From Gadus chalcogrammus (lineage: Eukaryota > Chordata > Actinopteri > Gadiformes > Gadidae), in assembly GCF_026213295.1 (NCBI RefSeq), contig NC_079418.1:9560752-9624751 (forward strand): 64,000 bases of DNA. The letters are read 5' to 3'. A program made the position numbers and the translations under genes. Positions 1 through 12,070 of the stretch are shown here, in pieces. Positions within the stretch are counted from its first letter, which is position 1. Every line of letters begins with the position of its first letter. The notes beneath the pieces were generated by a model, which searched no databases, was not told where the DNA came from, and saw only the letters and a list, made by a program, of their open reading frames with translations.

Positions 1-39
<39 letters not shown>

Positions 40-67
40 CCCCTCTCTCTCTCTCTCCCTCCCCCAG

Positions 68-776
68 GGCCCATGAGCAGGACCTGGGTAAGAGACATGA
101 GCGTGAGCTGGGCGAGCTGAGCGGGGCCCACCACCGGGAGACACACATCATGCTGGCTGACTTCAACAAGGCCCAGGAGGCCCTGAAGGACAAGATCACC
201 GCCCTCCAGATACTGTGAGTTATCATAGAGATCTATAGATAAAGATACTGTAGGCTGAGTTATCATATAGATCTAGAGATATAGATACTGTAGGCTGAGT
301 TATCATAGAGATCTATAGATAAAGATACTGTAGGCTGAGTTATCATATAGATCTGTAGATATAGATATATAGTAGGCTGAGTTATCATATATGTGCATAT
401 ATGTATATATATATATATATATAGATACTGTAGGCTGAGTTATTACATAGATATAGATACTGTAGGCTGAAATAATACTATATATATGTAGATATATACT
501 GTAGGCTGAGTAACCTTCAATGTGGAGAAATATTATATATAAATTAGGCATATATCTATAAATATCTATATAGATATATATACCGTATGCTTGCTTACCT
601 TCAATATGAAGATATATGTATGTATTTATATCAATATTTATTTATTATATATATTTACCCATTTATTTATATAGTCCACCTGCCCTGTTTCTCACCCGTA
701 CCCCCGCCCCTCCACCTCAGCTAGCTCCAACATAGCTTCCCCTAACAGTACGTACATGTGTGTGAATGTGTTTGTG

Positions 777-845
<69 letters not shown>

Positions 846-858
846 GTGTGTGTGTGTG

Positions 859-920
<62 letters not shown>

Positions 921-923
921 GTG

Positions 924-979
<56 letters not shown>

Positions 980-1494
980 ATGTGTGTGCCTGCGTGCGTC
1001 TTTCTCTCTCTCTCTCTCTCCCTACCAGGCTCGAAGGCACGGAGGACAAGTTCCGGAACCGCGAGAGCCGCCCAGAGGACCTGGCCGCCATCGCCGAGCT
1101 TCGCGCCATGGTCACGGAGCGAGAGACGCTGGTCAAGAAGTTAGTGGTGCGTAGAGACACTACCGGGCGCAGGCACAGGTGGGACGGGTACAATGCCGAA
1201 TAAGAGGGAGCACAGGCCCCCCCCCACCTACCACCCACCTCCACGTAGCCTCAGCTAACCAGGGATGCCAGACAGCTAGCCGCAGCTAACGGAGCTAGCC
1301 GGAACTAACGTTAGCTAGCCGGAGCTAACTGAGTTAGCGGAAGCTAACGTAAGCTAGCTAGCGTCACACGCACCCCCTGTTCAGGAAGTAGTCTAACCAA
1401 CACCCCCTTCTCTCTTTTTTCTCTCTCCCCCCTCTCTCCTCGCTCTTACTCTCTCACCCTTTCTTGCAATTTATTTTCGTTTTTTTTGTCTTTT

Positions 1495-1539
<45 letters not shown>

Positions 1540-1574
1540 CTCTCTCTCTTTCTTTCTTTCTTTTTTTTCTCTTG

Positions 1575-1641
<67 letters not shown>

Positions 1642-4558
1642 TCGGTTTTGGTGTCATTTGACATAGTAATATGGTAAAAACTTTTTGTTTTTTAAACATA
1701 ATCCATTTTAATAATCCAAAACTGGAATAATAATGTGTTTGATTTCGATTTTTATTTCATTTTTTGTCTTGTTTCATTTTAAAGATGTTTTGTCACCCAC
1801 CCAAGACACGTCAGGTTGTAATACAAACCTTTTCTATGAAGCTTTTCCTAATTTTTTTTTTTTTATTATTTATACCCAAAGTAAAGGACACCATTTTAAT
1901 TCCTCAACACTCTTTGCTACACCCGTTTACCTGATGAAACGTTTACAGTCCTCACTTGCATCAATCACAACGGGAACATCTGCAATCCCCATCCCCCATT
2001 GGCTTAATGACTTAAGGCATATTTTACGTCACAGCAAAAACGCAAATTAATTAAATAAAGTTGTTCTTCTAATTTGCTACATTGCTCCACCTACGGCCAA
2101 CCCCATTGTTTTATTAATTAAAATCCACCTGTAATCGGATCCTTAAAGGTGACATATTATACCACCAGGTGTGAGTGTGATAAGCCCTTACAAGACGTTT
2201 TGAAAATCTTCCTCTAGTGACATCACAAGTGGGAGTGTCCACCTATAAAAGGGCCTTTATTAAATATTATACCACCGGGTGTGAGTGTGAGTAGCCATTT
2301 CAAGCCCTTTGAAATACTGCCTAATTGGAACCGCCCACTTGTGATGTCACTAAAGCACTTAAAAAGGCAGGTTTTCAAAACGGCTTGTAACAGCAAATCA
2401 CACTCACACCTGGTGGTATAATTGGGGACCTTAAGATGATTGTTGTTATTTTTGCTGGATCTGGAGACAACTAAAAGAAAACGAAGGCTGAAAGTGACAA
2501 ATAAGTCTAAAAATAATACCGTCTGTCTGGGCCAGTTTTTAAAAAACTATTTTTAGATGCAAGGTTTTACAAAGCCGTCCTGAAGTCACGACGTTTGGTC
2601 CGGAGCTTGGGAGGAAACGATGCGTTTAACGTCTTCCTGTCCCTTGTGTCACTTTACACTTAAGGCTGAGTTACGGTTCCACGTTGACGCAATGCGTCCT
2701 TAAGGACCCTTCTTGCGTACACCGCAAGGGCCTGACGTGCGCCTTCCAAAAAAGATAGCCTTGAGTCGAGGCAACGCAGAAGCAAGGGCTGTGATTGGTC
2801 CGCTCACTAAAACCTGACGCTGAACCAGGTCCACACAAGCGTCTGCGTGGTCATTGTGTTGCGTCGACGTGGAACAATGACTGAGCCTTTAGAAGAGGCG
2901 TTTAAATGCACTGCCATTGTTTTCTAACCTTATTAAACAAAAAGACGGAGTGTGTTGGATCAATTTATGTTACATGGAAATTCAGTTGAGCCATCACTCA
3001 TTTGAAATCACTTTCATGATGATTCATTGCTGTGCATCACATATCATCAACTTTATCATTGCACTTTTGGTAGTTGTAGTTTTTCTTTTAAATGTATGTA
3101 TGTGTGAACAAGTGCCACAAAAGATAGGGTTAGGGTGATAAAGACACAAGTTTTGTCTTTTTCGAAAAAACACAATAAAAAATGCACGGACGTTACTATT
3201 TTGACCAGTTGTTTATATATGCAATACACTGTTATTTTTATACTTAAAAAAGCAAATCCTATGTGTTCATGTTTTACAAATACTGTCAGACTTTTTATGA
3301 ATTGGGACAACTTGTCTAAAAAGAAAAAAGGTTCTCATTAAAACACACATGCTGAAACTATCTGCCTTTACGACATCATTTTTTCAGGGTTATGTATTTG
3401 ACGCTATTGAATGTTTTCCAAATGCAATATGTTAGAACTACCAAGAAAGCAGCAATATCGCTCTCCATTTTTGGCTATACCCTAAACAAAACTAAACTCC
3501 CACCAGAACAAATTATGTTACTTGAATTAGTTTGAAGTATTTACTATTAGGCCAAAGTGTACTGTTGGGTGTGTGCTAATTAAATAGCTAAGTCTAAGAA
3601 TATTTCATAATAACAGTTTCATGATGAAAGTGGTCTTGCAATGAGTCCGCAAAACGGCACTATTCCTGATCTGAAGGCTCGCTAACCACCATGCTACTCA
3701 TACCCAGAGCTTTTCAGTGAAATACGTCCTAATATTATATCTCTCTTGCTACCGTGTTTCCATTGTCTATAAACAAATTGGGGTTTTAAAGACGGCACAT
3801 ACAAATATTAGCTCTGCCAATTCAGCAGCGACGTCAGACTTCCATTTTGAGCTTACTGTAAGCATAGCATTGAATAAGAACCGTCTCATGCTTGAATGCT
3901 ACGCTAGCTATCCTAAGATCACCAGCTGTCTGAGTATGTTTGTTTTTTGGTCCATTCAAACATTTTACTCAACAGGCATCATGAATATTAAGTGATAAAG
4001 GTCCCATATTATACCACCAGGTGTGAGTGTGATTAGCCGCTAAAGGGCGTTTTGAAAATCTGTCTCTTCTTTTTTTTTTCTTCTTTTTGACATCACAAGT
4101 GGGCATGTCCACCTAGACGTGCGCTGGATAGATCAGTCTTCCAGCCTACCCAGTGGACTGTAGCAAACGTTGCTTTTCTGTCCTTCATACATCTTGGGGG
4201 ACATGTCCACTTGTGATGTCACTTGTGGCAATTTTTTTAAACGGCTTGTATCGGCTAATCACACTCACACCTGGTGGCATAAAATGTCACCCTTTAAAGT
4301 ATTACAACTAAAGTTTGTGCGTTGTGCCTGCAAAGTGCTCAATGTGTTAGATGTGTGTACGCTTTAAAGAAACGTTTGACGTTGTAACTTGGTGAGAAAA
4401 CTAGCAAATAAAAAAACTCAAAAGTTTCCTAAAAACAAACTGTTTTCTGCTAGGATGACAAGAAGTTCTACCAGCTGGAGTTGGTCAACAGAGAGACAGG
4501 CTTCAGCAAAGTGTTTAACTCCAGTGCCAACGTTGGCGTGATCAACCCACTGGTCAAG
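68..4558 (+). CDS. fam184a: FAM184A 3' portion, three coding exons (partial)
   Basis: Three exons join in frame: 68-214, 1029-1146 and 4454-4558, with acceptors CCCCAG, CTACCAG and TGCTAG and donors GTGAGT, GTGCGT and GTGAGC. Exon 1 gives a charged helical stretch (HERELGELSGAHHRE then QEALKDKITALQIL). Exon 2 adds a segment with NRESRPEDLAAIAEL and ETLVKKLV. Exon 3 gives DDKKFYQLELVNRETGF and ends NVGVINPLVK. That last block is, from memory of the family, the conserved C-terminal end of the coiled-coil region of FAM184 proteins, which are long coiled-coil proteins of poorly known function. FAM184A is preferred over FAM184B because a phospholamban-like gene lies downstream in convergent orientation, as in mammals. 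Upstream exons lie left of the window. No terminal exon could be recognised after 4558, so the stop is unplaced. Exons 1 and 2 have polypyrimidine tracts made of (CT)n microsatellite. Confidence 0.8.
216..530. repeat. 40-base minisatellite in FAM184A intron 1
   Basis: About six copies of a 40-base unit built of GAGTTATCATAGAGATCTAT plus AGATAAAGATACTGTAGGCT, decaying rightwards into AT-rich sequence that runs to 670. The open frame on minus at 303-551 is this repeat. Confidence 0.8.
779..987. repeat. (GT)n microsatellite before FAM184A exon 2
   Basis: About 200 bases of nearly pure GT, followed by (CT)n at 1001-1020 that forms the pyrimidine tract of the exon at 1029. All long Cys-Val open frames here are repeat artefacts. 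Confidence 0.95.
1496..1653. repeat. (CT)n microsatellite
   Basis: Two pure CT blocks separated by TTTCTTTCTTTCTTTTTTTT, in FAM184A intron 2. The rest of the intron from 1654 to 2142 and from 2892 to 4002 shows no gene or recognisable repeat. Confidence 0.95.
2143..2434. mobile_element. TTAA-flanked MITE, family A, copy 1
   Basis: TTAA AGGTGACATATTATACC at the left and the reverse complement-like TATAATTGGGGACC TTAA at the right. The arms CACCAGGTGTGAGTGTGAT and ATCACACTCACACCTGGTG define the family. A second left arm at about 2265-2290 shows an internal partial duplication. Family members recur at least ten times in this window. Confidence 0.75.
2663..2888. mobile_element. Short Harbinger-type MITE in FAM184A intron 2
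   Basis: Ends AGGCTGAGT and (minus strand) AGGCTCAGT extend into matching GTTCCACGTTGACGCAA / GTTCCACGTCGACGCAA arms. TTA flanks both ends (2660-2662, 2889-2891). 226 bases. Confidence 0.7.
4003..4299. mobile_element. TTAA MITE, family A, copy 2
   Basis: Same arms (CACCAGGTGTGAGTGTGATT; CACTCACACCTGGTGG). The inner palindromic arms CACAAGTGGGCATGTCCACC and GGACATGTCCACTTGTGATG are present. The left end has lost TTAA (GATAAAGG), the right end keeps CTTTAAAG. Confidence 0.7.
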
Positions 4559-4574
4559 GTGAGCCTCCATTTAG

Positions 4575-5345
4575 ACGCCTGCTAGCTAGCTCTGGTCGGG
4601 AGCGTATCTATGTACCCCGGGTCCTATGTTCCCGCTTTGTATGTGACCGGGGAACAAGGGCCCTGTGAGCAAATCTTTTTTTCGTAGGATGGTAGGGGCA
4701 AGTACCGCCTTTTTTCGCCTCAGATTTTCCTGTGATTGGTTAGAATGCCTCTCCTCCGGTTGGTTATGGTAAGGGTTAGGTTAAGGGTTAAACCTCACCC
4801 TAACCCTAAACCTAAACCTGACCCTAACCCTTTGCACCCGGGGAACATAGGACCTGGGGAACATAGGGATGACCCCCTCTGGTCTTCCTACCTGCTGATC
4901 TAGTTAGTCACATCTAGCTAACATCCAACCTGGTGATGAAACAGGGTATTTTTAGTGCTCAGACAATACCTACTAGTGTTCAGCTCATGGTAGGGACGGT
5001 CACCAACCTCTGGAGGGACCAGAGCTAGCTAGCTAGCGTCCATAGATAAATATACTGACTAGATATCACATTTAATAAGCCATCTTGCCGCGGGTTGATT
5101 TTTCTGACATGTTTGTGGTAATGATAGTAAAAAGATATCTATAAATCGATTTGAATTTTCTGTGTATCATTACCACAAACACACGTCTGACGTAGGTTCA
5201 GGCGATATCTAGTGAGTATATATATCTATGTGTCTTCTGAAGGAAGAGACAGTCACCTACCTCTAGAGGAAACAGAGCTAGCTAGCTAGCTAGGGACCAG
5301 AGGGGGTCATCCCTATGTTCCCCATTTTAACATTATTTTAGAGCT
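4575..5345. repeat. Decayed inverted-repeat element after FAM184A exon 3
   Basis: CCCGGGTCCTATGTTCCC near 4616 and GGAACATAGGACCTGGGG near 4842 are inverted, as are CATAGGGATGACCCCCTCTG (4863) and CAGAGGGGGTCATCCCTATG (5300). A (TTAGGG)-like stretch GGTTAGGTTAAGGGTTAAAC with its complement lies at 4772-4830 between the first pair. TTACCACAAACA and TGTTTGTGGTAA form another inverted pair at 5110-5180. Confidence 0.5.
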
Positions 5346-5410
5346 ATTTAAGGGCCTAAAATAATGTTAAAATATAAAATACTGTGTACCCTTTAAAGGT
5401 GTTACCACCT

Positions 5411-5686
5411 TTAAAGGGGTCATATTATACCACCAGGTGTGTGTGTAATTAGCCTTACAAACCGTTTCGAAAATCTACCCCATATGACATCAGGCGTGTC
5501 CACCTAGATGTGTGCTGGATAGATCAGTCTACCAGCCTATCCAGTGGACTGAAGTAAACGTTGCTCATCTATCCAGCACAGATCTAAGTGGACACCCCCA
5601 CTAGTGATGTCATCTGTGGCAGATTTTCGAAACGGCTTGTAAAGCTAATCACACTCACACCTGGTGGTATGATATTTCTCCTTTAA
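5411..5686. mobile_element. TTAA MITE, family A, copy 3
   Basis: TTAA at 5411-5414 and 5683-5686 flank complete arms. The inner inverted arms around CTGGATAGATCAGTCTACCA and GCTCATCTATCCAGCACAGA are well kept, so the whole element can fold on itself. Confidence 0.75.
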
Positions 5687-6563
5687 GGAAACAAATTGAT
5701 CTTTTCGGAAACACCTTTTTTGTTGTGGTTGTGCTTCATTAAACATCACAACACAAAATGATTAGAATAGAGACTGATTGATGTTAATATTTCGGTCAGC
5801 TAGGTATGCTAACATAGAATAGCGTTGAATAGCTGTTGATAGACATTAAGCTGTTGGTCACAAGCAGGTGCCATAACGCAGCAGAATACGCCAAGGTAAA
5901 GGTTTGGTTGGTTGTTTGTTGGTATTACGTCATGTCATCATTTAGGTGGCAGAAAGAGAGAGGATTCTACTAGCAACGCTATCGGAACGACTAGCTACCT
6001 ATTGGACTTTGACTTTATCTGCGAAGATCAACTTCACTTCTAAGAGACTGTAAATGTGGACGTACAGTCCAGATGTATTATGTCGGAATGTTATAATAAT
6101 TCAAATAACATTTCTACACCCCCAGGCTATAATTCAGAAGGAAGATCCCCAATGCTGACACCGCTATTTTCCCTAATAGAGATTTTTCTAAGGTCGTTTT
6201 TTTCTTGCCCTCCTGTGGGCTAAGGTCAGGGAGTTGTCATTTGGCCTGTTGAGCCCTTTGAGACATTACCAGTGGTTAAGGGCTATACAAATACAACTGA
6301 ATAGAATTTATATTAAATGAAATGAAATTATATGATATGATAAGATATTCAATTAAATCGAATTTAATCTACCTTTGTTTCCCCTTTTCTTAGCCTTCCT
6401 GAAGCTATGGACATGTCCTCAACAACCCCGACCACTCATAGGAAGCCGCAGGAGAAAGAAATTCAGAAATACCGTAAAACAGAACAAGCGATGTTCAACA
6501 TTGCAACTCGCCGCAAAAAACAAACCGTTGAGTCAAAAGACGTGTGTTCAGACAGAGGGCTAG
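5687..6563. other. Intergenic, no gene seen
   Basis: Between two family A MITEs. AT-rich, with one GGGCTATACAAATACAACTG-type retroposon tail near 6280. No exon with homology was recognised, although the missing last exon(s) of FAM184A would be expected somewhere between 4559 and 13667. Confidence 0.4.
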
Positions 6564-6802
6564 TTTAAAGGTCCCACATTATACCACCAGGTTTGAGTGT
6601 GATCAGCCGTTACAAGCCGTGTTGAAAATCGCCCTCTTTTGACATCACAAGTGGCGTGTCCACCTAGATGTATGACGGATAGATGAGCAATGTTTGCTAC
6701 AGTCTACTGAGTAGGCTGGTAGACATATAGATAGATATATCCAGTCACACTCTGGTGGACACGCCACCGATTGCAAAACGGATTTCTAACTGCTAATAAC
6801 CA
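6564..6802. mobile_element. TTAA MITE, family A, copy 4 (right end decayed)
   Basis: Left end TTTAAAGGTCCCACATTATA with CACCAGGTTTGAGTGTGAT is intact. The right terminal arm is degraded after GGACACGCCACC. Confidence 0.6.
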
Positions 6803-6975
6803 TCTTGGTTTATATGGACTTGAAAAAGGTGGACTTCCAAAGTAAGCTCTGTCTTCCAGTCAGATTGAATCGCATGTTTAAGTGTGTGCACTGTGTTGTT
6901 GCTTTTTACAAGCAGACAAAACGTTCTAAAACATGTCAACATCCAAACTGTGTCGGTTAAGATCCACAGCTAAAG

Positions 6976-7460
6976 GTAGAGTTATGGTTACACGTCGATG
7001 CAACGCAAGGGGGTTTACGGACCCATTACGTCCTAGCGGACCCTCCTTGCGTACCCCGCAAGGGCTTGAGTTTCGCCTCCCAAAAATGTTAACCTTGTGT
7101 CAAGGCGATGCAGCAGCAAGGGCTGTCATTGGTCCGCTAACTACATCATTTCCGCCATTCGCTTTTCCGGTTTCACTTGCCTAAACACCGCCATTTAAAT
7201 AGTGCGTTTTGGTCGGACATGGGAAAAGCCGGCAGGTAAACAAATAGGCTACAATGAGGCTATCAACGATAGACATCACATGAGTCTTGGTCGGTCGCCG
7301 TCATTCTCGTACAAAAAACATAGCGCCCCCTACCGGTGGGGCGATGAATTGCACAGCGACACCAAGACCCGAAACAGAACCAAAACAGGTTCGCGACTGC
7401 GTCGAAGTGACTGCATAGTCATTCCGTCGCGTCAACGTGGAACCAAAAACCAACCTTTTG
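6976..7460. mobile_element. Diverged relative of the 2663-2888 MITE
   Basis: The left arm GTTACACGTCGATGCAACGC and a right part with CGCGTCAACGTGGAAC correspond to the arms of the element at 2663-2888, and the inner GTCCGCTAACTA and TTGCGTACCCCGCAAGGGC also match. The ends are degraded, so no target duplication can be read. The open frames at 6933-7498 fall inside it. Confidence 0.5.
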
Positions 7461-7573
7461 ACTCTGTTAAGACGGGACCCCTTCGTCGAAGCATGTGAGG
7501 ACAGACGATGGTTAAATAACAAAAAAATCTGTCAAAGCTGCTGTCTATCCGTTTTAGTGTTTCTCTTTTACAT

Positions 7574-7866
7574 TTTAAATGTCCCATGTTACACCACCAG
7601 GTGTGAGCGTGATTAGCCGTTACATGCCTTTAAAAATCTGCCTCCTACCTTGTTTTAGTAATGACATCACCGGTTTGGCGTGTCCACCTTGCGTTGTGAC
7701 TGAAGATGAGCAACTTTGCTGCGTCCCACTACAGGCTGGTAGACCTGATCTCTTCAGCACACCATCTATATGGACCGCCCACATTGTGAAGTCAGAAGAG
7801 CCAGATTTTCAAAACGGCTCGCATTGGCAAATCACACTCACACCTAGTGGAATAATATAATACTTA
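7574..7866. mobile_element. TTAA MITE, family A, copy 5
   Basis: CACCAGGTGTGAGCGTGATT at left and AATCACACTCACACCTAGTG at right, with diverged termini. The open frame at 7579-7860 lies wholly within it and is not a gene. Confidence 0.65.
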
Positions 7867-8827
7867 ACATTGCTGATGCACAATAATAAAAAAAAAATGG
7901 CTCTAATCAGACACCCACACTAGAAACAAATCTTTTTTTTTTCTTTTTTTTTCTTTGCAACCCAATTTTTTTCTTTATGCACATTCACTTTTTTAAAACC
8001 GATTTGAATTCCAAAACTCCAAAATTCCCTAAGTCATTCGCCTCACACTGCTTTCTATCTGAATATACTGTATACCGTAAAGTTTCTCTTGCTATCGATT
8101 CACAGTTACCTTCCTATAAATAGAAGGTAACTGATTTGGTTGGTTATCAACTTAAAAGAGTCATTATTTAATCCTAATAACCTAGGGAGACCTATCACCT
8201 CCCACCATTTATTTTTCTGGTCATAGGACCCAAATTAAAGTGGTTATTATCTTATCTGACGAGGTCATCAAGACATTTTTTAAGACGAAACGTTTGAAGG
8301 TTTAGGGGAAATGTCACCAATTTAATTTAAAGGTGACATATTATTCCACCAGGTGTGAGTGTGATTAGCCGTTATAAGACTTTTTGAAGTTCTGCCAGCT
8401 TCTCGGATAAGTGGGGAATGGGCGTTGGCGACCGTCGATTTGTGACGGATGGAAAGAGCCCAATTCCTACAGTCCACTGGGTAGGCTGTTTGATTGATCT
8501 ATCCACGAATCTAGGTGGGACAACCCACTTTTGATGTCAGAAGATGTCGTTTCAAAACGGCTTGGACCGGCCAAATAGGGCTTGACCTCAGAACTCTCGT
8601 TATACGAATATAATCAAATACAAAAAATATTTCAAAATTCGAACGAATAGTAGGCAGCCCTTATATTCGAACATGTTTGGGCAGCCAAGAGGAAAGACGT
8701 CGGAGAACCCCGACGCAGTCTATTTATATATGGTAATGACCACGGAAGAGGCAGTGAATAAGTTATTATTAGACGCGACTTTATTAGAACCTAATAAACC
8801 CTTGGAACACGCAAGACCATTAAAAAA

Positions 8828-9602
8828 CTAGTGTGCAACGGTTCACGGTTTTTCCGGATCCTACGGATCACCCCTCCGGTCGGACGCAAGTGTGATCCGC
8901 GGATCGCTGATAAAAAAAAAAGTTGCGTTCACGTGATCAGCGCATGTTTAAAGGACAATTCCAGTATTAACAACATCATCAAGTATCGTAGCGAAATACA
9001 GTTTCTGTTGTGTTTTATTTGGCGTTTCGTAAATCCCATGGAAACGGAAACCGGAACCGGACAGGTTTATGTTTGGTTGTAGTCTTTTCGCTCGGTTCTC
9101 CGTATCAACAGTAGGGCTAGAACCGAATGAAAAGACTACAACCAACCTCCCTTGCAATGAGCAATGTGTCTTCCAACCGAAATCAATGGATTTACAAAAT
9201 GCCAAATAAAACGACAGAAACTGTATTTCGCTACCATACTTAAAAGATAAAAAAAGATGAGGAAGTTCTGTATTGCCATGGGAGAGTATAGACTAACTCT
9301 CCCCAGGCAATGCAGACATCTTGAATTGTAAATCCAGGGTTAGGGATTACTTACTATCCATGTTAAAAAAGAAGAAGGAATAATGCCTCAGATTGCAATT
9401 TTTTGTAAATATTGACTATGCTTAAAGGAAGCAGGATTATTACCTAATCTTTCACTTTATTTTGTTTTTACATATTTGAAGATTTTATTTAAAGTCACAT
9501 TTGTCTTGTTATATTTATTGTTGTTGTTGATCTGAAAATGATCCGACCCGTGACTCAAAAAACGTGAAAAAAAAACCGTTTTGTGATCCGTTGCACCCCT
9601 AC
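8828..9602. mobile_element. Inner hAT-like element (GTGCAACGG ends)
   Basis: Left end TAGTGTGCAACGGTTCACGG; right end on the minus strand TAGGGGTGCAACGGATCACA. These are the familiar GTGCAACGGATCAC-type ends of a hAT family. No transposase is present. Confidence 0.55.
8970..9243. repeat. Foldback repeat inside the inner hAT element
   Basis: Arms around GCGAAATACAGTTTCTGT (8990-9007) and ACAGAAACTGTATTTCGC (9214-9231) are reverse complements, continuing through TTTTATTTGGC/GCCAAATAAAA to a centre near 9110. One arm recurs diverged at 29245-29335. Confidence 0.65.
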
Positions 9603-9815
9603 CGGTAACCATAGCAACGCCGGTAAACAACCCCGGAAAGCCCAATCCAGGTCTTACTGAAGGCATTTTAATGGTCAAAATATTATTAATAAATATTCGA
9701 AAATATTCGAATATTAATATTAATAAACAAACGAACTTCAAATATGATTTTTGGGCATAAGTCAACGCCCTACTGGCCGATCACACCCACACCTGGTGGT
9801 GTAATATTTCACCAT

Positions 9816-12070
9816 TAACTTAGATACCAGACCGCCATACTGAGTTTAACGCCATAAGAAAATGTGTCTAAAATATTTTTTTTCTATGGGCTTTACCTGA
9901 AAAGCACAAAAATATTAAGACTATCTTACTGAGTGGTTGTCTTATAGGAAACCTTGTACAATTAAGTTCATGATTTATAAATGTACCTCCATCAATCCTT
10001 TTGACTTTAATACCGAAGCAGCAAAACTAGGCGGATATGATATCGAAACCTTAAATATTGTCAAACTTGTACAACATCAAATAAGTATTGTTAAAAGCTG
10101 CTGACAATTGTAGCATAACAGCTTTTTTTATTTATTACAAAAGTGGATAAATCTTCTTGAAGGGAATTATTTAATATTTTAATTATTTTATTATTTTATT
10201 TTATTCTTTCCATTTGTAAACTTACAAGCGGTTAAACTAGACACATAATTTGACGTTCCTTAATTAAACTAAACATTTTATTATCTTGCAACCAAGAGAG
10301 CAAATTCATGTTTTTTTTAAATAGTTTCTTGATTTTGGAAGGATCTTTCTACACATATATATTTGAGAAAACAAATGCAAAAAAACGAATTCATCCATTT
10401 ATGTGCAACAATTAAACTAAAATGCAAATAAATATGGGGCATGCCTCTGGACCAATTAGCCCTACCTTGAACACTGTGAAGTATTACAATGATTTACATT
10501 GTGTTTTCCTGCATACAAGTAAATTCAAAACAAAGCAATCAACATTAAAGCCTATATGCATTATACCTTTGTGGGACAACCCGGCAGATCCGTAGTGCTC
10601 CAAACATTATTCTCCAATCCAGTCAACTGCTGGCCAAACGCCGTACGTCACTCCACAACCTTCTATACAGTGTGTCCTACATTCAATGACTTAGCCCCCG
10701 TTGCTTTATTGTCAAAGAGTTTAGATTAAACTTCATATTAGAGAAACTTTGGTTTAAATTTTGAGAATATTCAAAACGTTATGAAATATATACCTCCACT
10801 CAAGGAAAGGCATGTATCCTGCCATTTGATTAAGCGATTAGGATTATTGGCATGTTCACACCGTCAGCCACTTTATTTTTTACTTAAACGCACAAACTTA
10901 AAGTTCTTCCATATCTAATCCTTTTAAATTAACCAAATGAAAACCCAATTATAGTAGTCTCCTGTTTGCTATGCTAATATGTGAATTTTCAATATATATT
11001 TTTTACTATTTTAAACATTGCTTAGAAATGGCATTGTTTTTTAATGATCTGAATGGGCATTCATAAACTAACGTTGTCATGTTGCAGGAGTTTGCTCCAA
11101 TAAATGTAAAAGTGCTGGAAAGGTTTTTCTTCAGGAGGTGACAGTCCAAGTAATTTCAGTATATATAAACCAAGTCTTACTTTTGATCGTTTGTAATAAA
11201 TAATATGCTTTGTTCATGAATGTGATATTTTTTTTGCAACCCTGCACAAGATTATGTACAGTCGATTTTGTGAGAAGTATACAATACAATAATCAAGAAA
11301 ATTCTATCATGGTTTCTGTTCTATGTTATGAAACAGTAAAATCCTTAAACATTGAACCTGTGTGTGGTGGGTGTGTGTGTGTGTGTGTGGTGTGGCTGTG
11401 TGTGTGTGTGTGGGGTGTGTGGGTGTGTGGTGGTGTGTGTGTGCGTGTGTGCGTGCATTATAATATGAATCTTGATTGAAAAAACGTAAGTTCTTAAGTG
11501 TTTCACAAAGTAACTCAACTAACTCTCGTGCACACAGCCAAGGACAGTATGAACAGTAAAAGTGCAACACTATTATCATTTTCAATCAGTTTTGTCCACA
11601 AAACATCTAGAGACCCAGAGCCAAGCAGAGCTAAAGTTGGGTCAATTGCGGTTTTCATTTAATTGCCATGTGTGCTCTATAGCTTAGCTTCAAAATGCTA
11701 TGAAATGTTGCACAGGAAAGCGTACCGATGATAGCGACTCTAGTTCCCTGCGTCACATCACTGCAATTCAGAGCAGAATATCTGTTGAATATCTTTTTAA
11801 CTTCAAAAAACAAACCAAAAACACTTTCAACATCAGCTACCTCTGCGAAGCAAAACCGAATTCTGTGGGAAACATTGTAATGCGTACCGTAACGTTATGA
11901 AGTATAAACAACGTCCAACATGCTCATTATGTTTATTATGATTATTTTGACCTCAGATATCAACACTCAAATTGTAAGTTGGCAAGTTAACGCTATGTTA
12001 CTTGTGGCTGTTATAACGTGGGATGTCACTGTAGGCAACATGTGGGATTCAACCATCAACCATATCAACC
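9816..12070. other. AT-rich intergenic DNA
   Basis: No convincing coding sequence or transposon end. A degenerate (GT)n at 11360-11450 makes the open frames at 11210-11585. The spacer between FAM184A and the phospholamban-like gene continues here. Confidence 0.4.

Larger units (their letters stand above)
8574..9771. mobile_element. hAT-like element nested in family A copy 6
   Basis: Ends TAGGGCTTGAC and, on the other strand, TAGGGCGTTGAC. Flanks CCGGCCAA and CTGGCCGA are a plausible diverged 8-base target duplication, as for hAT. The interior is AT-rich with TTCGAATATT-type motifs and holds another element. Confidence 0.5.
8334..9815. mobile_element. TTAA MITE, family A, copy 6, split by a nested insertion
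   Basis: The left part ends at about 8573 (GGCTTGGACCGGCCAA) and the right part resumes at about 9772 (CTGGCCGATCACACCCACAC). In an uninterrupted copy these parts are adjacent. About 1.2 kb of other transposons sits between them. Confidence 0.7.

Noticed and set aside
756..1203. Open frames of repeated Cys-Val in three phases (also 13799-14123, 16052-16615, 57170-57505)
   Set aside because: They are translations of (GT)n or (CA)n microsatellites; only the bases 1029-1146 in the first case are a true exon, in the frame fixed by FAM184A.
4772..4830. GGTTAGG/CCCTAAC stretch as an interstitial telomere
   Set aside because: Only a few imperfect units, in both orientations, inside a decayed inverted-repeat element; too short and too irregular.
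6375..6563. Terminal exon of FAM184A after CTTTTCTTAG
   Set aside because: The translation in any phase does not resemble the family and the needed phase hits stops early.
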